NCBI GenBank assembly: GCA_050744245.1
Contig: JBOGGX010000183.1
Span: 1 to 22,131, forward strand
Reading direction: 5' to 3'
DNA length: 22,131 bases
DNA from: JBOGGX01 sp050744245
GTDB lineage: Bacteria > Actinomycetota > Acidimicrobiia > Acidimicrobiales > JBOGGX01
In this document: positions 6,672-14,001 of the stretch, one piece after another
Numbering within the stretch: position 1 is the stretch's first letter
How the letters are laid out: each line of letters starts with the position of its first letter
Notes under the pieces: generated by a model
Told to the model about the DNA's origin: nothing
Database searches by the model: none
The model's input: only the letters and a program-made list of their open reading frames with translations
Translations under genes and position numbers: made by a program

Positions 6672-8491
6672 TCCAGGCGCTGGCCCGGCGGCGGGCGATC
6701 CTGATCCTCACGATGGTGTTGGTCGTTCCGCTCGTCATCGCCCTCGTCGCCCAGCTCGATCCGACGTGGGTGCCGGTGCTGGACTGGGCCCAGACCGAGC
6801 TGCGGGTGCGCGACGTCGGGTCGGCGCACACGCCGCTGGTCGGGCTGCCCGGACGGATCGGCACCTTCGCCGAGCCGGGGAGCCACCCGGGCCCGCTGAG
6901 CTTCTACGCCCTGGCCCCGGTCTACCGGCTACTCGGCTCGTCGGCCTGGGCCATGCAGGCCGGCACGGTGGCGCTCAACGCGCTCGCCGTCGCCGCCGCC
7001 CTGTGGATCGCCCGGCGCCGGGGCGGCGTCGGTCTGGTCGTCGGGCTCGGCGCGCTGCTCGCGGTGGTCATGACCGGGTATGGCGGCCGGGTGTTGACCG
7101 AGCCGTGGAACCCGTTCCTGCCCGTTCTCGTGTGGGTCGTGTTCCTGCTGGCCGTGTGGTCGGTGCTGGCCGAGGACCTGCCGCTGCTGTCGGTGGCCGT
7201 CGCCACCGGCTCGGTCTGCGCCCAGACCCACGTGTCGTACGTCGCCCTGGTCGGCGGGCTCGGCGTCGTCGCCGGGGTGGCGGCCGTCCTCCATCTCCGG
7301 GCGATGCCGAGCGGACGGGTGCGGTCGCTCGGCCTCCGCTGGCTGCTGATCTCGCTCGGCCTCGGCGTGGTGCTCTGGCTGCCGCCGGTCATCGACCAGC
7401 TCGTCAACCAACCGGGAAACCTGCGGGTGCTGCTCGACCACTTCGGCAGCCCGCCCGAGGCGGCCATCGGGTTGGTCGACGGCGTTGGCGCGCTGCTGCC
7501 CCGGTTCGATCCGTTGCTGCTGGCCCGGCAGGTCGTCGACCCCGGCGGGCTCGGTCCGGCCTTCGCCGGCGGGAGCTCGTGGCTCGGCGCCGGGTTCCTC
7601 GTCCTGTGGGGGCTGGCCTTCGTCGCCGCCGCCCGCCTCGGCCACGAACGGATGGTGCGGCTCGATGCCGTGCTCGGGGCCGCCCTGGTCCTGGGCACGA
7701 TCACCGCCGCCCGCATCTTCGGGACCGTCTGGTACTACCTCCTCCTCTGGGTCTGGGGCCTGATGGTGCTCATGTTCCTGGCCATCGGGTGGACGGCCGC
7801 GGTCGTCGTCACCCGGCGGGTGGCGCCAACCGATCGGCCCCGGGTCGAGCGCGCGGGCGCCGTCGGCCTGCTCGCGGTGGCCATGCTGGCGGTGACCGTC
7901 TTCGCCGTCGACGCGCCGGAGACCCGCCAGGCCGATGCCGCCCTGTCGGCCGTTCTGGCCGACCTGGTGCCGCCGACGGCCGAGGCGCTGGAGGCCGGGG
8001 TCGGCCCGGCCGACGGGAGGGACGGCCGCTACGTGGTCGCCTACACGGACGCCGTGGCCATCGGCTCCCAGAGCTACGGGCTGGTGAGCGAGCTCGAGCG
8101 TCTGGGGTTCGACGTCGGCGTGCGGCCGGCGTTCGGGGTCCTCGCCACCCGGCACCGGGTGCTCGACCCGGCCGAAGCGACGGCTCGCGTCGTGCTGGCG
8201 ACCGGCGTGTTCGTCGTCCGGTGGCGGGAGGTGCCGGGGGCGGTGGAGGTGGCGCTGGTCGACCGGCGCACGCCGGCCGAGCGGGAGGAGTTCGACCGGC
8301 TGCGGACCGAGGTGATCGCGGAGCTCGGCGCCGCCGGGCTCGCCGAGCGGGTGGTCGACGTCGACGAGAACCTGTTCGGCGTGGGCGTCGACCCCAGGGT
8401 GCCGGCCACGACCCGGCTGAAGATCAACCGCCTGGCCGAGCTGGGCGTGCCCACCGCGGTCTTCGTCGCCCCACCCGACGCCGACATCTGA
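6668..8491 (+). CDS. Polytopic membrane protein, GT-C / GT39-like glycosyltransferase
   Basis: 607 residues with about ten hydrophobic segments in the first 420 residues and a soluble domain of about 170 residues at the C-terminus. The first extracytoplasmic loop carries LDWAQTELRVRDV and then HTPLVGLPGRIGTFAEPGSHPGPLSFYALAPVYRLLG. This 'acidic residue, ELR, HPGP' pattern is seen in actinobacterial GT-C-type enzymes that use polyprenyl-phosphate sugars and act outside the membrane. The start TTG 6668 overlaps the stop of the SDR gene (TTGA); an ATG at 6713 is not needed to explain the hydrophobic start. It is the last gene of the five-gene coupled run and ends 3 bp before a strong hairpin. 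The donor and acceptor are unknown. Confidence 0.85.
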   Translation: MIQALARRRAILILTMVLVVPLVIALVAQLDPTWVPVLDWAQTELRVRDVGSAHTPLVGLPGRIGTFAEPGSHPGPLSFYALAPVYRLLGSSAWAMQAGTVALNALAVAAALWIARRRGGVGLVVGLGALLAVVMTGYGGRVLTEPWNPFLPVLVWVVFLLAVWSVLAEDLPLLSVAVATGSVCAQTHVSYVALVGGLGVVAGVAAVLHLRAMPSGRVRSLGLRWLLISLGLGVVLWLPPVIDQLVNQPGNLRVLLDHFGSPPEAAIGLVDGVGALLPRFDPLLLARQVVDPGGLGPAFAGGSSWLGAGFLVLWGLAFVAAARLGHERMVRLDAVLGAALVLGTITAARIFGTVWYYLLLWVWGLMVLMFLAIGWTAAVVVTRRVAPTDRPRVERAGAVGLLAVAMLAVTVFAVDAPETRQADAALSAVLADLVPPTAEALEAGVGPADGRDGRYVVAYTDAVAIGSQSYGLVSELERLGFDVGVRPAFGVLATRHRVLDPAEATARVVLATGVFVVRWREVPGAVEVALVDRRTPAEREEFDRLRTEVIAELGAAGLAERVVDVDENLFGVGVDPRVPATTRLKINRLAELGVPTAVFVAPPDADI

Positions 8492-8493
8492 TT

Positions 8494-8536
8494 CTCGACG
8501 CACCTCGCGCCGCTGAGCGGCGCTCAGTGCGTCGAG
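8494..8536. terminator. Bidirectional hairpin terminator between convergent genes
   Basis: The outer stem 8494-8503 (CTCGACGCAC) pairs perfectly with 8527-8536. A small internal loop separates it from an inner stem 8507-8514 with 8516-8523 (GCGCCGCT/AGCGGCGC). It starts 3 nt after the plus-strand stop and covers the last codons and stop of the minus-strand gene. A clear U-tract is missing on both sides (only TTT on the plus side). Confidence 0.75.
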
Positions 8537-10044
8537 TTTGAGGTTCGGCTCACCGGGACCGGGGCGGAGCGGCCCGTTCCCGTCGATGGGGGCGGACCGT
8601 CCTGCTCGCCGGTGCGCTCCTCGAGGTAGTCCTCCTCGACGTTGACCGACCAGACGTCGTGGTTCGACCCGGCGACGATGTTCTCGACCGTGAGCATGGC
8701 CGTGTACATCGAGTGGTCCTGGTTGTTGTAGCGGTGCATACCGTTGCGGCCGACCGGGTGGACGTTGGCCGCGTGCCCGGCCAGCCAGGCCCGCAGCGTG
8801 TCGACGTTGGCCGCATAGTCGGCGTCGTACACCGGATAGGCCTTGGGCATGCGGACCACGTAGCCGGACTCGACCGACCCGGCCGGCACCAGCGCCAGCC
8901 GCGCCAGCTCGGCCGTGGCCAGCTCGATCAGCCCGTCGTCGGGGGCCGCCCACAGGTCGTCGCCCTCGGTGACGAAGTACTCCAGCCCGAGGCAGGTGCG
9001 GCCGTCGCGCACCATGTGGGGTGACCAGGCCCCGAAGTTCTGCACCCGCCCGACCCGCACATCGGGGGCGTGGACGTAGATCCAGTTGTCGGGGAACGCC
9101 AGCTCCTCGGGCACGACCAGGGCCACGGTGAGGAAGTCGCGGTGCTCCAGCGCCGACGCGGCGGCGAGCACGTCGGGCGGCGGCGCCGGCTCCATCGCCG
9201 CTACGAGCTCGTTGATCGGCATCGACGAGATGACGTGGTCGGCCGGGAAGCGGGTGACCGAATCGCCGGTGCGGGCCACCACCGTCGTGGCCCGGCCGGC
9301 CTCGTGCTCGACCGCGACCACGGCGGCGTCCATGATCACCTTGGTGCCCGCCGCCTCGACCAGCTCCCGGCAGCGTTCCCACATCATTCCCGGGCCCAGC
9401 TTGGGGTAGCGGAACTCGTCGATGAGCGACGCCACGGCCGTGCGGTCGCGGCGGGGGAGCAGGGCGCCGGCGATGGCCTTGCCCAGCGACAGGTTGCGGA
9501 TGCGCTGGGCGGCCCAGTCGGCCCGAATGGAGCTCGCGGGCACGCCCCACACCTTCTCGGTGTAGGTCCTGAAGAAGATCCGGTAGAGGCGCCACCCGAA
9601 CCGGGCCGCCACCCAGCCCTCGAACGTCGACTGGTCGCGGGGCGGCCGCAGCCGGGCCCACAGGTAGGACCCGACGCACAGGCCGGCCTCGACGACCCCG
9701 AGGTTGCGCAGGGCGTTGGTCGCCTTGAGCGGATAGTCGAAGAACCGGTTGCGGTAGTAGATGCGCGACAGGCGGGGCCTGGTCATGAAGTCGTCGCCCG
9801 GGAGGATCTCCTCCCACCGGGCCTCGACCGGCGTCACCTTGGTGAAGAACCGGTGCCCGCCGATGTCGAACCGCCAGCCGTCGCGCTCGACCGTGCGGGC
9901 GATGCCGCCGACGACGGTGTCGGCCTCCAACACGGTCGAGGTGTGGCCCCGCCTGACCAGCTCGTGGGCCGCGGTCAGCCCGGCGGGACCGGCGCCGATG
10001 ACGACGATCTCGGGGGGCGGGCAGGCGCGGGTCGGGTCGGTCAT
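8524..10044 (-). CDS. FAD-dependent oxidoreductase, UDP-galactopyranose mutase / protoporphyrinogen oxidase-like
   Basis: 506 residues. The N-terminal FAD-binding motif VVIGAGPAGLTAAHELVRRG is at residues 14-33 with E40 after it, then the GG doublet GGIARTVERDGWRFDIGGHRFFTK (residues 46-69), typical of the amine-oxidase/mutase superfamily. DYPLKATNAL and YTEKVWGVP further along recall Glf-like and desaturase-like members found in polysaccharide clusters. The C-terminal GRNGMHRYNNQDHSMYTAM supplies the second flavin contact. It could be a non-canonical pyranose mutase or a redox enzyme on a lipid-linked sugar; true UDP-galactopyranose mutase is not established. The ATG at 10044 has no Shine-Dalgarno. 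The last ~35 residues (Pro/Ser/Thr-rich) look disordered, and the end is embedded in the terminator hairpin. Confidence 0.88.
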   Translation of the reverse strand: MTDPTRACPPPEIVVIGAGPAGLTAAHELVRRGHTSTVLEADTVVGGIARTVERDGWRFDIGGHRFFTKVTPVEARWEEILPGDDFMTRPRLSRIYYRNRFFDYPLKATNALRNLGVVEAGLCVGSYLWARLRPPRDQSTFEGWVAARFGWRLYRIFFRTYTEKVWGVPASSIRADWAAQRIRNLSLGKAIAGALLPRRDRTAVASLIDEFRYPKLGPGMMWERCRELVEAAGTKVIMDAAVVAVEHEAGRATTVVARTGDSVTRFPADHVISSMPINELVAAMEPAPPPDVLAAASALEHRDFLTVALVVPEELAFPDNWIYVHAPDVRVGRVQNFGAWSPHMVRDGRTCLGLEYFVTEGDDLWAAPDDGLIELATAELARLALVPAGSVESGYVVRMPKAYPVYDADYAANVDTLRAWLAGHAANVHPVGRNGMHRYNNQDHSMYTAMLTVENIVAGSNHDVWSVNVEEDYLEERTGEQDGPPPSTGTGRSAPVPVSRTSNSTH

Positions 10045-10117
10045 GGCGGGCGGTCTGACCGGCGGAGTGTACGTGGCCCTTCCCGGCCGTTGGTTCACCG
10101 ATCGGTAAGGTGCGTCG
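10045..10117. promoter_or_regulatory. Divergent promoter region with ACCGATCGGT palindrome
   Basis: This 73-bp gap feeds two divergent genes. For the plus gene, TAAGGT (10106-10111) lies 6 nt before GTG 10118, a leaderless arrangement. For the minus gene, TACACT (10071 to 10066) lies about 21 nt before the ATG. A perfect 10-bp palindrome, ACCGATCGGT (10097-10106), touches the first base of the plus -10 and could be an operator, though a single short palindrome is weak evidence. Confidence 0.45.
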
Positions 10118-11698
10118 GTGTCGGCCACCCGCAGCGGCGAGGCCCCGCCCCAGGACCCGTCCGCCGACCAGCCCGATCGCCCGGCGCCGGCGAGATCGGC
10201 GACGCCGACCCTGAGCATCGAGGTCGTCGCCGTCGCCGTCGTCGTCGGCGTCGGTGTGGTCGCCCGGTTCGTGACCAGCTCGCCGCTCTGGCTCGACGAG
10301 GCGCTGAGCGTCAACATCGCCAGCCTCCCGCTGGCCGACATTCCCGAGGCGCTGCGCCACGACGGGCACCCGCCGCTGTACTACTTCGTCCTCCACTTCT
10401 GGATACGGCTCTTCGGGTCGGGCGACGTCGGCGTGCGGACGCTGTCGGCGCTGTTCGGCCTGGCCGCGCTGATGCTGCTCTGGCTGGCCGCCAAGCGGGC
10501 CGCCGGATCCCGAGCCGCCTGGTGCGCAGTGGTCATCGGGGCCATCGCCCCCTTCGCCGTGCGCTACGGCACCGAGGCCCGCATGTACAGCCTGGTGATG
10601 GCGCTGGTCGCCGCCGGCTACCTCGCGGTCAGGTGGGCGATCGATCGTCCGACCCCGGGCCGGCTGGCCGTCGTGGCCATCATCGGCGGTGCCCTGCTGC
10701 TCACCCACTACTGGGCCATCTGGCTCCTGGCCGCCACCATCGGCGTGCTCGTCTGGCAGAAGAAGGCCAAGGCGGCCGCGGCCCTCGCCGCCGGTGGCGT
10801 TCTCCTGCTCCCCTGGCTCCCGAGCCTGCTCGAGCAGGCGGCCAACACGGGAACGCCGTGGGCCGACCCGGTGCGCCCGACGGCGATCGTCCACACCGGG
10901 CTCCAGGACTTCGGCTCGGCCGCGACCGGGGTGGCCCTGGCCGAGGGCACGTTGTTCGGATTGACGACGGCCGTGCTGTTCCTCGTCGGCCTGTTCGGCC
11001 GGACCGTCGACGACCGCCGGCTCGAGGTCGACGTGCGGACGGTGCCGGACGTCCGGTCGGAGGCGGCCGTCGTCGGGGCGACCGTCGCCCTGGCCGCCGT
11101 CGGCGGCTACGTGACCGGCACCACCTTCGCCAGCCGCTACCTGGCCGTGGTGTTCCCTCTGTTCGCCATCGTGGCCGGCGCCGGGCTGGCCAAGCTGCCC
11201 GGCCGCCCGGCCCGGCTGGTGATCGGCGCCGCTCTGGTCGGGTTGGCGCTGGTCGGCATCGGCGTCAACGCCCTCCTCCCGAGGACCCAGGCCGAGGAGG
11301 TGGTCGATGCCATCACCGGCGCGGCCGCGCCGAACGACGTCGTCGTGTTCTGCCCGGACCAGCTCGGACCGGCGTTCGGCCGCAACCTGCCCGACGACCT
11401 GACCATGCTGGTGTACCCGTCCCTAGCCGGTCCCGAGCGGGTCGACTGGGTCGACTACGTCGAGCGCTACGACGGGGCATCGGCGCCGGACGTGGCGGCC
11501 GAGATCGACGGTCGGGCGGGACCCGACCACGACATCTGGCTCGTCACCGCCGGCGGCTACAACGTGTCGGACCACTGCGGCGAGCTCGTCGCCGCCATGG
11601 CCGCGCTCCGGGGCGGACCGGCCGTCGTCGTCACCGAGGACCCCGACATCTTCGAGCCGGCCTCGCTGCTGCGCTTCGGCGCGGGTGCCGGCGAGTAA
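10118..11698 (+). CDS. GT39/ArnT-like membrane glycosyltransferase
   Basis: 526 residues. After a Pro-rich cytoplasmic N-terminus (1-30) there are roughly ten transmembrane segments, then a soluble C-terminal domain from about residue 395. The first loop carries WLDEALSV (D60/E61) and HDGHPPLYYFVLHFW (81-95), the hallmark catalytic acidic pair and HPPLYY block of protein-mannosyltransferase/ArnT-like GT-C enzymes, with TEARMYSL after it. Such enzymes transfer a sugar from polyprenyl phosphate to protein or glycan on the outer face of the membrane. The GTG start follows a leaderless -10. The stop overlaps the next glycosyltransferase by 14 nt, implying one transcript. The family is solid; the substrate is unknown. 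Confidence 0.9.
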   Translation: MSATRSGEAPPQDPSADQPDRPAPARSATPTLSIEVVAVAVVVGVGVVARFVTSSPLWLDEALSVNIASLPLADIPEALRHDGHPPLYYFVLHFWIRLFGSGDVGVRTLSALFGLAALMLLWLAAKRAAGSRAAWCAVVIGAIAPFAVRYGTEARMYSLVMALVAAGYLAVRWAIDRPTPGRLAVVAIIGGALLLTHYWAIWLLAATIGVLVWQKKAKAAAALAAGGVLLLPWLPSLLEQAANTGTPWADPVRPTAIVHTGLQDFGSAATGVALAEGTLFGLTTAVLFLVGLFGRTVDDRRLEVDVRTVPDVRSEAAVVGATVALAAVGGYVTGTTFASRYLAVVFPLFAIVAGAGLAKLPGRPARLVIGAALVGLALVGIGVNALLPRTQAEEVVDAITGAAAPNDVVVFCPDQLGPAFGRNLPDDLTMLVYPSLAGPERVDWVDYVERYDGASAPDVAAEIDGRAGPDHDIWLVTAGGYNVSDHCGELVAAMAALRGGPAVVVTEDPDIFEPASLLRFGAGAGE

Positions 11699-12824
11699 CG
11701 GCTGGCCGGTCGTGGACCTGCGCCGAACGGTGCGCCGCGTCGTCGACCCGGACCTGCGGGACGACCTGGCCGCGGCGGTGGTCCCCTGGCTCGTCTCCCG
11801 GGCCCTGGTCGGCGTGGCCTTCGTCGTGGCCCGGCTGGTCGCCGACGAGCTCGACGCCGCGCCGGTGCCGCTGGCCGACGGGCTGTTCGCGTGGGACGGC
11901 GTGTGGTACCGCGGCATCGCCGAGTTCGGCTACGGCGGGCTGCCCGATGATGCGGTCCGGTTCTTCCCGCTCTACCCGATCGCGGGCCGGGTGGTGGGGT
12001 TCGTGCTCGCCGGGCGCGAATGGCTCGCCCTTCTTCTGCTGGCCAACCTCGGCGCGTTGGTGGCCGCGGTCATCGTCCACCGGCTCACGCTCAACCTGAC
12101 CGGCGACCGCCAGACGGCGCTCCGGGCCACGTGGCTCCTGCTGCTGAGCCCGGCGTCGTTCGTGCTCGTATGGGCCTACTCCGAGGCCATGTTCCTCGTC
12201 GCCTCGGCCGGCGCGCTGCTTGCCCTCCGGCGCCGGGCCTGGTCGTGGGCGGCAGGGGTCGGCGCGGCGGCCGCCCTGACCCGTCCCGTCGGCGTGCTGC
12301 TGGTCGTGGCCGCCGTGGTCGAGGCGCTCGGCTCCGGTCGCGGCGGGCGGCGCGTGGCTAGAGCCGCGGCCGTGCTCGGTCCACTCGTCGGGTTGGCCGC
12401 CTTCCTGGTGTGGGCCGAGGTCAGCGGCCGCTGGCAGGCGCCGATCGACGCCCAGACGCCGCTGCGGGGCGACCTGGCCGTCCCCCTGGTCCCCCTCTTC
12501 ACCGGCCTGGCCGACGTGGTCGACGGCCGGCTCTCGGCCGGGTTGCACCTCGGCGCGGCGGCCGTGTTCGCCGGTCTGGTCGTCGTCGCGTTCCTGCGCC
12601 TGCCGTTGGCCTTCGGGCTCCTGGCCGCGGCGATGTTCCTCGTGGCCACGTCGGCCGAGCGGCTCACCTCGGTCGAGCGCTACGCCCTCGGCGCGGTCCC
12701 GATCATCATCGCCGCCGCCATCGTGGTCCGGCGCCCGGCCGTCGAACGGGCGGTGCTCCCGCTGACGGCGTCGGCGATGGTCGGCCTGGCCGTGCTGGCC
12801 TGGCTGGGCGCCTACACCCCATGA
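11685..12824 (+). CDS. PIG-V/GT76-like membrane mannosyltransferase
   Basis: 379 residues with about eight or nine transmembrane segments. FAWDGVWYRGIAEFGY (68-83) followed by FFPLYP (93-98) and SPASFVLVWAYSEAMFL is the signature of PIG-V-type (Mannosyl_trans2) GT-C enzymes, in which the WD of the first loop is catalytic. Bacterial members are thought to use polyprenyl-phosphate mannose outside the membrane. The start GTG 11685 overlaps the GT39 gene by 14 nt; GTG 11712 is an alternative that would give no overlap and remove nine residues. The stop lies 3 bp before the terminal repeat of a degraded IS element, so any terminator of this operon may have been altered by that insertion. Confidence 0.88.
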   Translation: MPASNGWPVVDLRRTVRRVVDPDLRDDLAAAVVPWLVSRALVGVAFVVARLVADELDAAPVPLADGLFAWDGVWYRGIAEFGYGGLPDDAVRFFPLYPIAGRVVGFVLAGREWLALLLLANLGALVAAVIVHRLTLNLTGDRQTALRATWLLLLSPASFVLVWAYSEAMFLVASAGALLALRRRAWSWAAGVGAAAALTRPVGVLLVVAAVVEALGSGRGGRRVARAAAVLGPLVGLAAFLVWAEVSGRWQAPIDAQTPLRGDLAVPLVPLFTGLADVVDGRLSAGLHLGAAAVFAGLVVVAFLRLPLAFGLLAAAMFLVATSAERLTSVERYALGAVPIIIAAAIVVRRPAVERAVLPLTASAMVGLAVLAWLGAYTP

Positions 12825-12827
12825 GCG

Positions 12828-12864
12828 GAGGTTGTCCCCCGGAGTGTTGAAGTGAGGCGGTGGT
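12828..12864 (+). repeat. Left terminal inverted repeat of the IS256-family remnant
   Basis: Begins GAGGTTGTCCCCC and includes GTTGAAGT and GGCGGTGG, each mirrored in the right repeat. It starts 3 bp after the stop codon of the PIG-V-like gene. Confidence 0.7.
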
Positions 12865-12936
12865 CCCCCGCCTGATGCCTGCCGTGCGGTAGGTGTCGGG
12901 CGTTCCACCAAGAACACCAACAGGAAGGGGACCACC

Positions 12937-13240
12937 GTGAAGAAGAAGGTACCTGTCGTCACCGTCGCCGAACGGGAGGAGGTCGGACGCCTGGCCGGGT
13001 TGCCGCTGGAGGCGACGGGTGGCGCTGGCCGACGTGGCCGGCGTCGTCCGGGACGGGCTGCTCGGGTTCTGCGCCGATGTCGGGCTGGTGGTGATGCGCC
13101 AGCTGATGGACGCCGAGCTGACCCGACGCATCGGCCCCAAGCACGCCAGGCTCCCCGGGCGCGTCGCCAACGGGCACGGCACGACCACCGGCCCGGTGGT
13201 GTTGGGCGGCCGCCGGGTGAGCGTGGAACGGCCGCGGGGT
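12937..13240 (+). pseudogene. IS256-family transposase, N-terminal fragment, frameshifted
   Basis: GTG 12937, preceded by AGGAAGGGG, opens KKKVPVVTVAEREEVGRLAG. After GAGGCGACG one extra G (near 13018) shifts the frame, and the protein continues as VALADVAGVVRDGLLGFCADVGLVVM, then DAELTRRIGPKHARL, NGHGTTTGPVVLGGRRVSV and ERPRG. This block (a 'DVGLVVM..L...ELT...G' helix followed by 'HGT..G.V.LGGRRV.V.RPR') is the N-terminal region of actinobacterial mutator-type transposases. The catalytic DDE domain is absent: after about 13240 the sequence no longer matches and soon runs into the right repeat. It is non-functional. Confidence 0.75.
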
Positions 13241-13290
13241 GGGCAACACCGAGAACAAGACCGTCGTCAGCCACCTCGTCCCAAGAAGCG

Positions 13291-13327
13291 GCCACCGCCG
13301 AACTTCAACAGCGGTCGGGACATCCTC
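13291..13327 (-). repeat. Right terminal inverted repeat of the IS256-family remnant
   Basis: The reverse complement reads GAGGATGTCCCG and then TGTTGAAGTTCGGCGGTGG, matching the left end at 27 of 37 positions. Its outer end is about 27 bp upstream of the likely original start of the antitoxin-like gene. Confidence 0.7.
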
Positions 13328-13353
13328 GCCACAGAACCGTGGGCTAACAAACT

Positions 13354-13636
13354 TTGGCACAAGCGTTTACACATAGCGCTGGAGGACGAACTGGTGGCCG
13401 AGCTCGATCGCCGGGTGGGGCCCCGGCGCCGCAGCGCGTTCATCGCCGAGATGATCAGACGCGGGCTCGACGACGAGCGGCGATGGGACGACATCGAAGC
13501 CTCGCTCGGGCAGCTGCCCGACACCGGGCACGAGTGGGACGACGAGATACATGCGGCTTCCGGTGCCCGGGGGCGGAGCCCGACCGGGGCCGGGATGGGG
13601 GTCCGGGCGCCGGAAACCGCTGGCGCCGACCGCTAG
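13354..13636 (+). pseudogene. Ribbon-helix-helix VapB-like antitoxin remnant, damaged at the start
   Basis: The frame from 13361 encodes KRLHIALEDELVAELDRRVG, RRRSAFIAEMIRRGLDDE and RRWDDIEASLGQLPDTGHEWDD, the pattern of VapB/CopG-type antitoxins (beta strand, two helices, then the toxin-wrapping GH-W-D tail). There is no start codon in this frame near the beginning. TTG 13354 is one base out of frame: dropping C13360 would give MA-KRLHIAL, the usual family opening, so a 1-nt insertion is likely. The family's usual -DPAAWVR ending is replaced by Gly/Arg-rich residues over a hairpin. No PIN-domain toxin follows. It may survive by initiation at GTG 13394, but that would delete the DNA-contacting strand. 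Confidence 0.6.
13558..13615. terminator. Long-loop GC hairpin at the end of the antitoxin remnant
   Basis: 13558-13570 (TTCCGGTGCCCGG) pairs with 13603-13615 over 13 positions with one G-U, around a 32-nt GC-rich loop. It lies just before the shared CTAG where the plus-strand frame and the minus-strand gene both stop, a sensible place for a two-way terminator. The long loop and lack of a U-tract make this tentative. Confidence 0.4.
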
Positions 13637-13875
13637 GCCGAACCTTGGGCAAAGGCGAGGACCCGCCCCGCAGGCGTGGCCGCGTGCTCGTCGACGCGGC
13701 GGATCTTCACGATCTCCGAGGTGCGATAGCTGGCGATCCGCGTGCTCCACGCATCGAGGACCTGACGACCGGACCCGTGCCGGAAGAAGGTGGTCATCTG
13801 TCCCTCCTGCTGATAGGCGTCTGCACCGCCCACCTTCTCCACCGAGTCGCCGCGCAGGGTGATCTCGTACGTCAT
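13633..13875 (-). CDS. Small conserved-looking hypothetical protein (80 aa)
   Basis: The sequence MTYEITLRGDSVEKVGGADAY, then QQEGQMTTFF and RTSEIVKIRRVDEH, has non-repetitive composition, balanced charges and few Arg/Pro runs, unlike the shadow frames of this GC-rich DNA. A minus-strand TACCGT (13887 to 13882) ends 6 nt before the ATG, the same leaderless spacing as neighbouring genes, which supports both gene and start. The protein looks like a small single-domain beta-strand/helix fold without membrane segments or signal peptide. Its stop (13633-13635) shares a CTAG with the stop of the converging antitoxin remnant. I have an impression of similar short actinobacterial proteins but cannot name a family or function. 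Confidence 0.7.
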   Translation of the reverse strand: MTYEITLRGDSVEKVGGADAYQQEGQMTTFFRHGSGRQVLDAWSTRIASYRTSEIVKIRRVDEHAATPAGRVLAFAQGSA

Positions 13876-13881
13876 GGGAGC

Positions 13882-13887
13882 ACGGTA
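13882..13887 (-). promoter_or_regulatory. Probable leaderless -10 (TACCGT) of the 80-aa gene
   Basis: It reads TACCGT on the minus strand, 6 nt before the ATG at 13875, with no Shine-Dalgarno in between. No clear -35. Confidence 0.5.
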
Positions 13888-14001
13888 CGAAGTCAGCCCT
13901 GTGCGTCGCTAGGGGACCAACCCTGTGATTTTCCTGGGCGCGACGCCGGTCGCCCTGGGGACAACCTGTGGCCAGCGCCGAGGAGGGATAGCGTCGTCCG
14001 C
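13888..14001. promoter_or_regulatory. Intergenic region with plus-strand -10 TAGCGT before the DUF983 gene
   Basis: TAGCGT at 13989-13994 is followed 7 nt later by the in-frame GTT at 14002. GAGGAGGG (13980-13987) overlaps the -10 region and could act as a Shine-Dalgarno only if transcription starts further upstream. Nothing else was recognised in this gap. Confidence 0.45.

Larger units (their letters stand above)
12828..13327 (+). mobile_element. Degraded, internally deleted IS256-family (mutator type) element
   Basis: The 500-bp stretch is bounded by imperfect inverted repeats (12828-12864 and 13291-13327; 27 of 37 positions match without gaps, including blocks GTTGAAGT and TGTCCC). Inside are only the first ~100 codons of an IS256-family transposase, in two frames. 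Full elements of this family are usually 1.2-1.5 kb, so most of the transposase has been lost. An 8-bp direct duplication at the ends was looked for and not found. It cannot move on its own but could be a substrate if a full-length relative exists elsewhere in the genome. Confidence 0.75.

Noticed and set aside
8524..10044. Firm assignment as UDP-galactopyranose mutase (glf)
   Set aside because: The FAD-binding features are shared by the wider amine-oxidase-like superfamily and length exceeds typical Glf by more than 100 residues; a general call is safer.
6929..10894. 1321-codon open frame on the minus strand
   Set aside because: It spans three clearly real genes on other frames, is made of His/Arg/Gly/Pro-rich low-complexity residues, and has no domain; it is a GC-driven shadow.
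12820..13335. Target-site duplication around the IS256-family remnant
   Set aside because: The 8 bases outside each end (CATGAGCG and GCCACAGA) do not match, so either flank has changed or the ends are misplaced by some bases.
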